Positions 56,262 to 64,000 of a stretch of DNA of 64,000 bases are shown in pieces. Location of the stretch: NCBI GenBank assembly GCA_964036195.1, contig OZ038450.1, forward strand, positions 28,088,794-28,152,793. The letters run 5' to 3'. Source of the DNA: Sphaerolaimus hirsutus (Eukaryota > Nematoda > Chromadorea > Monhysterida > Sphaerolaimidae). The translations under genes were made by a program, and so were the position numbers. Each line of letters begins with the position of its first letter. Within the stretch, counting starts at the first letter, position 1. Below the pieces are notes generated by a model. It was not told the origin of the DNA. It made no database searches and saw only the letters and a list, made by a program, of their open reading frames with translations.

Positions 56262-59200
56262 ATGCAGCTGGTTGCCCTGTGCGTGTTGGCCGCCGTGGTT
56301 GGCGCCGCGTGCGGAGATGCCCACCTGACCAACGTGAGTGCCACTAGGGAAAGCCCCGCTCGAATAAGTCCCCACGGCTGGCACAGCATGTACTGTATAC
56401 CGTATATCCTCGAATGAGACCCCAGGGAGTTATTATTTCGTCAGAACTTTGGAGGGTGGAGTTGTTCAAGGGGGGTGTTATTCGAGTGGTATTATTTGAG
56501 GATATACGGTATTATAGGAGCGAGGACAAACACTATACTGGGATTTCTACGTGGCAGGCTTTGTTTAAGCAATAAATAATCCTTAAACAGGTAAATAACA
56601 TAACATATTTAACATAAACAAAAAAATCTGAAAATCTGCCGGATTGTAAAACGTTTAGAATCTTGGTGCCAAAATACGTATAAGGCAAGGTCTCTGTCGC
56701 AAGCGCTATGGTTTTTCTATATAACATCAACATACAACATTGTAATCTAACCACACGCTGGCCTTACAGGCACTAGCTGACATCATGATGTTTGCAATAA
56801 ATTTATCAACTTCGACGTCACTGACACGTGATCCATGTAGTGATAGAAAAGCGCCATGGCGCTTTTGGCGCTTGGTGCATATTGCTCTGGCTCCATTGGC
56901 GCTTGGCGCTGGGGTTCGAAAATGCGCCATGGCGCTTTTGGCGCTTGGCGCTACTTTTGCATGGCGCCAGAAACAAAACGCCTGGCGTTGGCGCTTGGCG
57001 CTAGCGCCAAAGCGAAAAGCGCCATGGCGCATTTGGCGCTTGGCGCCAAAGTCCTGGCGCTTTTTCTATCACTAGATCAATGCACATTTGCTCAGTTGAC
57101 ATTCCAAATTTTAGTTACACTATTGTGCAGTGAATCAAATACCACCACAAAAACTTTCCCAACAACCCCCCCAATCCACACAGATGATCAAATGTGGAGC
57201 TTGCATAGCCAAAAAAGTGTCTGGCGCCACAGAGAGGGAGGCTTGCAAAAGTGCAGCTATCAGTGCAACGGGCGACTGTGCGGAATGCTCAGAGTTGGAT
57301 AGTGGGGATCACAATAGACTCGCCTCTGGTGCCACTCCCGAACCCTGTAAAAAGCCCTGTACAATGTAAAATGTCATGCAAAGTGTCTAAAGTCATGGAA
57401 ATTGTCATCTAAAGTCATGGAAGTCAGGCATTTTGCATGACTTTAGACACTTTGCATGACATTTTACATTTTACAGGGCTCTTTACAGGGTCTGGGAGTG
57501 CCCCCTGGTGCGTGCGTGCTTGGTGACTGGACCGCCATTCAGATGGAGGTGTGTTTGTTTGGGTTCCGAATTGTTCCAGTTTTTCAAAATTTCCAAATTC
57601 CAGCATTCCAAATTTTGTAGTCAGTGACTCTTATCAAGCGTCAGTGGTACCGTATTTCTTTTAATAGAAGAGCGCCATTCTATTTCTTCACCAACTTTTT
57701 ACCTGTCATTCTATTGGAGGCTACCATTCTACTTTTTTCCACCAATTTCTTCACAGTTTTCTCATTTGAACAGAGCCTTATATTCTCTTTGAAGCTTGAG
57801 CAATATTTTAATATCAGACATCAATTTGAAATTTAACCGTACCTATTTGAATGCCATTATCACCACTTTTTATTTTATTTTTGTGTTTCCTTAACATCCT
57901 CAACCCCCTACCCAATTTACCAGCTAAATAACTGGAATTTGAAATCGAAATTGAAGCCAAATTTTTGCTCAAAGTCACTAATTTTCCTACATTTTTACCC
58001 AATTTCACCTTCAAAATCACTAGTCCATGTCCAGCTTTTTTGGCTATATATGTGCCTATATACCTATGTATTTTAGCTAATTTTCACGTAATTTCAGCTG
58101 AATAAAAGCTGAAAAAGCTTTGTCAAGGTATTGAAGCAGAAAGCGGAAAAATCGCTAAAAATGCATTAAAAACAGCCAAATAGGTTAAAAATGGCTCAAA
58201 AATACAAACGTCATATGTAGTATGTAATTTATTATTTGCATCTAAATACAAATTAAATCCAGGTAATATCATAAAATGTGTAAAACGTAATGTTAAAAAT
58301 AATTTCAGCTCAAAAAATGCACCAACTGCATTGATGAGAACAGCTCAGGCACCTTGGAGGAATGCATCAAAAGTACCACTGAAAAATGCAAGGAACAATG
58401 CGCTTCCCTTGGATTCCATGGCTCGCACACTTTGGAAAAAGGGTACAGATGTGAAGTGACACTGGACACTGACAATCCTACTGGAAAAGTGTGTTTTTCA
58501 TATTGAGAGTAGTGACCCAAACAGGATCCCGATCCTCAACTTTTAACCTTTAATTCAACTCTTAACATTTCACCCAACTTTTAACTAAACTCTTAAAATT
58601 TAACTTTTCTCTTAAACTTAAACTTTACTTTTAACTCGCCATTTGAAATTTTACTCAACTCTTATGTTTTAATACTTCTTGCGGAACTGTCACCAGGGGC
58701 CTGATTCAATTCTCCCTACAGATTTGTAGGGTAGGGCGTACGCCCGATAGATTTTTTAAAGTTCAGCCGCATCGACGCACATGCACCGAGAGCAAGGCGG
58801 TTTGTAAAATATACGAAACCATCCCTCAAGGTCGCCGATATTGCAATATGACGTATATCACTTCGATTTTGGCACGGAAATCATGATTTCGTCATTTCTT
58901 GGGCGTCTGCCAATTCGCTTTTTATTTTATTTTGTCGGGCGGGTTACTCGCATAAGTCGCGCTTTTGTGTAGTCAGGTGGTCACTTTTTTAGTGTTCACT
59001 GTCTGCAACCGAAACCATGAGGGCAGCGACAAGAAAGAAATGCATGCACGAGCGTACAAAAGCGCGACTTATGCGAGTAACCCGCCCGACAAAATAAAAT
59101 AAAAAGCGAATTGGCAGACGGCCAAAAAATGACGACATAGTGATTTCCGGGCCAAAATCGAAGCGATATACGTCATATTGCAATATCGGCGATCTTGAGG

Positions 59201-60042
59201 AGTGGTTTCGTATATTTTACAAACCGCCTTGCTCTCGGTGCATGTGCGTCGATGTGGCTGAACTTTAAAAAATCTATTGGGCGTACGCCCTACCCTACAA
59301 ATCTGTAGGGAGAATTAAATCTGGCCCCAGGTCTTTTCGAGCTGAGTAAAAATAAACCCACCCTCGAAATTCTCCCCATCTTCAATGAGGTAAATACATC
59401 ATTTATGCAATGTACATTATGTATTGATGGGGGCCAAATCACATCGCAGCTATGCATAGAAGTAGTTTGTATAGCTATCCAAGCTTGTATGTTGTAATAT
59501 GTCCTGTTTTGTGACATAAGTTACCAGTTTTGGGTATAAAAAGCCCATTCTTTACTATGATCTTAAAGAAAATTTCCGGCGAAATAATAACACCCTCGAA
59601 TCCCCCCCCCCTCAAAATTTCCACTCTGAAAAAATAAACCCCCTGGGGGTATTTCGAGGAAATACGGTAAATGGAAACTATTTATTTAGACAGCTTGATA
59701 TCTTTAGTGAAAGTAAGGGACAGAAATTAGAATGGGACTACTATAAGAAACTACCATAAATATATCCTCCAGATACCCCTATCGGTTAACCCCCCAAAAT
59801 TCTCACTCTGAAAACCCCCCGGGGGTATTTCAAGTAAATACTTAAAAGAAAAAATTTTTCAGGCAGGGGACTGTTTCCTGAATGGCATCCAATACGAGAC
59901 ATTTTTGGCAATGAACGACATCCGCGCTGGCGAAAAATACGACTGTGCCGATGTGAAAAAAACTTTTGCGGAAAAATGCGCTGGCGTGAGTGAATATGAT
60001 GATGCACAGAAGGCACTTGTGGATGTTTGCGAAAACCAGTGA
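56262..60042 (+). CDS. Small secreted Cys-rich protein
   Basis: Exons: 56262-56333, 57184-~57301, a probable small exon ~57489-57548, 58309-58488, 59863-60042 (TGA). The first exon is a clean signal peptide (MQLVALCVLAAVVGAACG) ending in a GTGAGT donor. Exon 2 has 'IKCGACIAKK', then Cys at roughly even spacing (REACKSA…GDCAEC). Exon 4 starts 'LKKCTNCIDENSSG' and continues CIKSTTEKCKEQC; the last exon has GDCF, YDCADVKK, EKCAG and a final VCENQ. The two CxxC starts suggest a repeated Cys module. The length is about 185-205 residues. Exon 2's 3' boundary is unresolved because a MITE (57311-57510) begins right there. An AATAAA lies at 60166-60171. I recognise no family; extracellular location is inferred from the signal peptide and even Cys content. 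Confidence 0.7.
56398..56511. repeat. Minimal TACCGTAT element (114 bp)
   Basis: TACCGTATATCCTCGAATGAG … TTTGAGGATATACGGTA, the shortest copy of the family. It is located in intron 1 of the Cys-rich gene, 65 bp after the donor. Confidence 0.75.
56838..57074. mobile_element. Compact TAGTGATAG/GCGCC hAT-like MITE
   Basis: TAGTGATAGAAAAGCGCCATGG … GGCGCTTTTTCTATCACTA, with flanks GATCCATG/GATCAATG (7 of 8). Almost the whole interior is GGCGCTTGGCGC / GCGCCATGGCGC palindromes. It is the cleanest copy of the family and defines its ends; it lies in intron 1 of the Cys-rich gene. Confidence 0.85.
57311..57510. repeat. CCCTGTAAA-type MITE at the exon-2 boundary of the Cys-rich gene
   Basis: The left GTGCCACTCCCGAACCCTGTAAA and right TTTACAGGGTCTGGGAGTGCCC are inverses, continuing through TGTAAAATGTCATGCAAAGTG…AAAGTCATG. 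The left edge contains GTAAAA and the right edge TTTACAG|GG, i.e. donor- and acceptor-like words. Confidence 0.8.
58694..59329. repeat. ~620-bp fold-back element, copy 2
   Basis: The same arms as 42941-43567, but the central segment is in opposite orientation. The 64-codon frame (59183-58989, minus) is therefore the counterpart of 43086-43274 and matches it in nearly all residues, with a two-codon length difference. It is followed by a TACCGTATT-type element ending at 59669, within the last intron of the Cys-rich gene. Confidence 0.85.
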
Positions 60043-60165
60043 TTACACAGATAGAAAAAAACGGTGGAATGAATTTTGTTGAGGATTGAATAGAAGATTG
60101 AGTGTTGTGATGCTTCCATTTATTTACGTATTTCATCAGTAACAAGCAGAAGAGTTGAGTTTAGT

Positions 60166-60171
60166 CAAATA
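60166..60171 (+). terminator. Poly(A) signal of the Cys-rich gene
   Basis: AATAAA 124 nt past the TGA at 60040-60042. Confidence 0.6.
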
Positions 60172-60210
60172 AAATACCGTACATATTTTACCAATGAGTA
60201 AATATCAAAA

Positions 60211-60359
60211 TCACCTCAAAACCTCTGAAAAAATCACCCCCGGGGGGTATTTCGAGGGAATACGGTAATCGAAATTCACCGGAAAAACGAACGAAATGCT
60301 GCCAGTGGACGCAAATTTTACGTCCACCGGCTCATCGGACGTTTCTGACGGATCAGTAT
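60211..60359 (-). CDS. Possible terminal exon of an unlocated minus-strand gene
   Basis: After a TTTATTAG acceptor at 60361-60360 the frame reads DTDPSETSDEPVDVKF then ASTGSISFVFPVNFDY. It then runs into a TACCGTATT repeat end before a stop at about 60211. Codon composition looks gene-like (GC-rich third positions), but no upstream exon was identified. Confidence 0.25.
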
Positions 60360-60578
60360 CTAATAAAAAAGTGATTAAAACACACCTTTTTGTCTGACAC
60401 CCTTTGGGGCGGAGTCGGGCTGGGTGGGTGTGGTTAAGTGGGGAGTTTTCTGTTATGTAGTGATGAGCAGAAGTATCTGCTGCATGGTTTTCTAGGGTTA
60501 ACATATTTACTCATTAACATTAATCTGAATTCACCACATCAGGTGCTGTACTTGATGGGAATGGCATGACAAATTTCA

Positions 60579-60964
60579 GTGCTGAACATGAAGCAAACAG
60601 AAACTGTGTCAAATTTTTTTTTTATGTTTGGTGACCCACACTGTAGTATGTCGCTGCTGCCTACCCTATGCTGTATAGCAGGGGGGTGTTGGAACACCTC
60701 CCTGAAATTTGAGCATTCTACGACGCACACAGCTAGAGTTATAGCATCGGCAGTGGGGGGTACCATTTTGTGCTGAACTTGAATCGGACAGAAAAAATTG
60801 CACAATTGTTTTGCATGTTCAACGACCCACACTGTAATGAGTTGCCGAAGCCCCCGATGTTGGTGCATTTAGAGAGGGATTTGCGCTACATTCCCCCAAA
60901 ATTTCATACTTCGATGCCCTCCACATCAGAGTTGTACAAATACTGGTATTTTTGGAAAACGTAA
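60579..60964 (+). repeat. Diverged tandem pair of a ~190-bp coding-like unit
   Basis: Two successive plus-strand frames start alike: MLNMKQTETVSNFFFMFGD… at 60579 and MLNLNRTEKIAQLFCMFND… at 60770. Both then have DPHC. The DNA is clearly more diverged than the peptide in the first 25 codons. This may be a duplicated exon or a transposon relic. Confidence 0.4.
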
Positions 60965-61752
60965 ACGTAAACGTAAATACCTTTTCCAAATCAAAAGTAT
61001 AAATACTAAAACGTAAGGTATTTTTAAAATACCGGGGAAAACGTAAAATAAAACGTAAACGTAAAAATTTTATTAAGTGCTTCCTCTGCTATCAGAGAAT
61101 ACAAAAAACGCAATGTTTTTTTACAACATTATGGATGTTCATATGATCTCCATCGACATTTTCTGCTTACCTGTATTTTATATACCTATATTTAGAACGA
61201 TGGGATCGGGATATTGAATTGGGATTGGAGTTGACTGTTTGCGTGGTTGTCAACTACTGTGTGTAGGGCCATAAGTTGCCAATTCCGTAACAGGAGAACT
61301 AAACAAATTTATGGGTGAGAAATAACGGCAAGTAAAAATTGAAGAAAAGTAAATTTGTAAGTGAAATCGCAAGCTAAAAGACAAATGGTCAGTCAAGAGA
61401 AAACACTGACAATGTTTTTTACTTTTTATTTGCATTTAAGTTCTCCCTCACAAAAAATACTTTCCTTCAACGTTTTACTTTACACTTGCAAATTGGTGTT
61501 TGAGTTATCCAATTGTGGAATTAGAACTCCTCAACATTAGAACATGTGGAACTCATCATAATACACTACATTTGTCAAGCAATACGGTTCCGTGTAGCAT
61601 ATTTTTACGTTTTCTCTGGTACCCGGGTAATTGTGCCAGGAAAACGTAACAAAGCGTAACAGTATTTTTGAAAAGCGTAAACGTAAACGTAAGTATAAAT
61701 ACCCAAATAACCGGGTATTTCGGGTAAACGTAAATACGTTTTCGCAACTCTG
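60927..61752. mobile_element. CAGAGTTG hAT-like element, copy 3
   Basis: CAGAGTTGTACAAATACTGG … ACGTTTTCGCAACTCTG with the exact 8-bp duplication CTCCACAT. The subterminal arrays are GTAAACGTAAACG, and the core differs from the 17722 and 24181 copies. It includes a GCCAATTCCGTAA/GTCAACTACTGTGTG patch. Confidence 0.85.
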
Positions 61753-62641
61753 CTCCACATTAGTGTCTAAATATTAACGAAGGGAAACAAAAATTCAATT
61801 CAAAACAAGTCGAAAACACTTATTATTTATATTTAGTACAAGCTCGTGCGCTGCGCTTTATTTGCTGCAGTAAAAATGTAAAATCGCATCATCAGATCAA
61901 ATTACAATTGAAAAGCTCATAAATCTTCCATAATAACAAATTATTTTGGTCTTACTTTGATGTGGTAATTCTATAGGTCTTTACTAACCTAGCATTCACA
62001 AAAATGGTTAATTTTGAGAATATTCATCATATATTTATCATATAATTAAAATGCATAATAATCTTCACATGAAAAATTGAAAATCCTAAACCACTAAGAA
62101 ACTGCATTCATACAATGAATAAAGTGAAAGTTCCAAGGAAAAAAAACTGCTCCCCTTGAAAAACTCCCCCTCCAAAACTTCTGACAAAATAATAACACCC
62201 TTGGGGTCTTATTTAAGGATATACAGTATAGGTATGCAAAATACTTTCCTTACCCACCCGAGTACAGAAAATATAAAGTATATTTTTTACCCATACTCAA
62301 GAGTACATGTGAGTAAAATAACTTCTTCACATGAAAATGTAAAATTGAGTACTTTTCCCCAGAACATATGAAAGCAAGTACCTTTCTTCATAGAATGTGT
62401 AAAGTAAGAGTGGGTACTTTTTTATTGAAAATGTAAAAGCTGTTACTTTTAACATGTGAGAGCAATTTTAACACTGGAAGTTATATATGATGATTTATAT
62501 AGGAAAATGATATGATTTCTTCAAGGTTTCTTTATTTTAGCAAGAGAAAATTGCAATTTGAAACTTCTGAAATGCATTTTCTGTACTTTTCAAACATGTG
62601 AGTACATGTGAGCACAGGTACTTTTGTTAAAAGTAAATGTA

Positions 62642-63556
62642 CATGGTCGGGCTGAAAAGTCCCCGGGCAGTGCTCGCCATTCGCGCTAGGGGTAAGCTAC
62701 GGTTATAAAATTTCAACACGTTAATATATCAGGTGTTTTGAGTTTTCACCCAAAATTTCACCCCTCTAGCTCCACCCACTGCGGAACTGTGGGGATTACA
62801 ATTTCGGTCATTTTGTACTGATGTACAAATGGTGCTCTAGCTCAACGCTGCTTTGAGTTGTGGTCATGAAACTTTGGCTAGAGTAAGCCACCAGTGTTGG
62901 CAATGTGCCAGCACTAACCAACATTAGCTATGATATCATAAGCCTAGTCCATATTGCCATTACTGTCACTACTCTCACTTCCAAATTCATCATTCTGCCT
63001 CTACGGTTGGTCAATACAAATTAATACAGGAAGCGTTTTTCATGCACAGTGCTGTTGAACACAGGTAATGTGTCCACTACAGATTAGTAATGAAACACAA
63101 ATGAAATTTAATTGACATAATAATTTACTGCACATTTCAAAACAACATTAAAATCACTGCAATACAACATGATCTCAGATGATCACCAAAAACATCCATC
63201 ACAGTTCCCACGTTTCTTGCACATCACCCTGATCTGCATATTAATTTTACCTTAATAGCAATGTTGTTGATGAAAGTGTTGAATACTATCAGCACATTGC
63301 CAACACTGGTGGCTTACACTAGCCAAAGTTTCATGATCACAACTTAAAGCAGCGTTGAGCTAGAGCACCATTTGTACATCAGTACAAAATGACCGAAATT
63401 GTAACCCCCACAGTTCCGCAGTGGGTGGAGCTAGAGGGGTGAAATTTTGGGTGAATACTAATAACCTGATATATTAACGTGTTAAAATTTTATAACCGTA
63501 GCTTCCCCCTAGCGTGAATGGCGAGCACTGCCCGGGGACTTTTCAGCCCGACCATG
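62642..63556. mobile_element. Mariner-like element with ~265-bp terminal inverted repeats
   Basis: Starts CATGGTCGGGCTGAAAAGTC then CCCGGGCAG; ends with the inverse, flanked by TA on both sides. The arms extend about 265 bp with few mismatches, through AGCTCCACCCACTGCGGAAC, TGTACTGATGTACAAATGG and GCCACCAGTGTTGGCAATGTG. The ~380-bp centre has no transposase frame. CTGAAAAGTCCCCGGGC and TA flanks are typical of mariner/Tc1 relatives (family knowledge). It sits in an AGTAAATGTA-rich element. Confidence 0.75.
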
Positions 63557-64000
63557 TAAATGTATTTACCCAGCACTTGAGTAAATGTATTTTCTTGAGT
63601 AAGTAAGTGTTACTCACTAGATAAATGTACCTAAATGCTACTCAATCTGTGTATATTTTGAGAAAAATTAAAAAAAACCCATGTAATAACCAAACAAAAT
63701 AGGTATTTATTTTCCATGATTTCGAAGTTTTTATACTCGGATGACATTACACCGTACATTTTTCCAGAAGGAGACACTCCATCATGACGTGATCAAATTC
63801 ATCCCGATCATCATCTCTAGACATCACGTTGTCTTCATGACGTCTTCCATAAGTTATTGGCTGGCCGTCTGCCAGCCGAAGACATAACTCCTATCTGTTT
63901 GTAGAGCATCGTGTCTGCCGAGTATAGTTCATTCAACTACACAAACCCAAGTTGATTTAATCTGCCTACACACACTAGTTTTCACCGTGACTTCGTGGTA

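Noticed and set aside
16290..57070. Ala/Arg/Trp-rich open frames in GCGCC clusters
   Set aside because: They come from palindromic GCGCCA repeats, are open in several frames at once, and have no splice or start context.
1..64000. tRNA, rRNA or vault RNA genes
   Set aside because: I looked for T-loop (GGTTCGA) and B-box-like contexts and for rRNA core words and saw none with a supporting structure. A covariance-model scan would be needed to exclude them.

Overview
This is a eukaryotic nuclear window, almost certainly from an invertebrate animal. The genes are split into many small exons with GT-AG introns and pyrimidine-rich TTTNCAG-type acceptors. The sequence is AT-rich and packed with short non-autonomous transposons and fold-back repeats. 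There are no operons, no rRNA or tRNA genes that I could recognise, and no CRISPR. The phylum cannot be fixed from the sequence. The major vault protein gene argues against lineages that lost it, such as Caenorhabditis and Drosophila.

Four genes can be assembled from phase-consistent exons. (1) 3963-14255, minus strand: a diverged senataxin/Sen1-like superfamily 1 helicase. Its Walker A is intact, but motifs II-VI are all altered, so it may be a pseudo-helicase. (2) 26696-32775, minus strand: an unrecognised, Ser-rich, acidic protein in five located exons, with its 3' part not found. (3) 34755-48336, plus strand: a complete major vault protein gene with 16 exons whose phases all match, giving 896 residues (human MVP is 893). 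(4) 56262-60042, plus strand: a small secreted Cys-rich protein with its own TATA box and poly(A) signal. Genes 2 and 3 are divergently oriented, about 2 kb apart.

The rest is mobile DNA. At least six families of short elements behave like hAT-type MITEs, with CAG.. or TAG.. termini and 8-bp target duplications that can be read directly. They are CAGAGTTG, CAGGGGTCTCC, TAGTGATG with GCGCC palindromes, AGGG(C/A)CGTATCCAGG, TAGGGTGTC with GGAAAACGG repeats, and TAGGGTTCAAACGG with GGGATC repeats. There are also C-rich TACCGTATT elements, ~620-bp fold-backs, a mariner-like long-TIR element (62642-63556), a solo LTR (51671-52767) and several nested stacks. 14300-26300 and 49300-56100 hold essentially nothing but such repeats. 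A 200-N assembly gap lies at 50771-50970.

One general oddity: the 5' splice sites nearly all lack A at +3 but keep G at +5. No operon-like functional coupling is visible; the genes look like unrelated neighbours.
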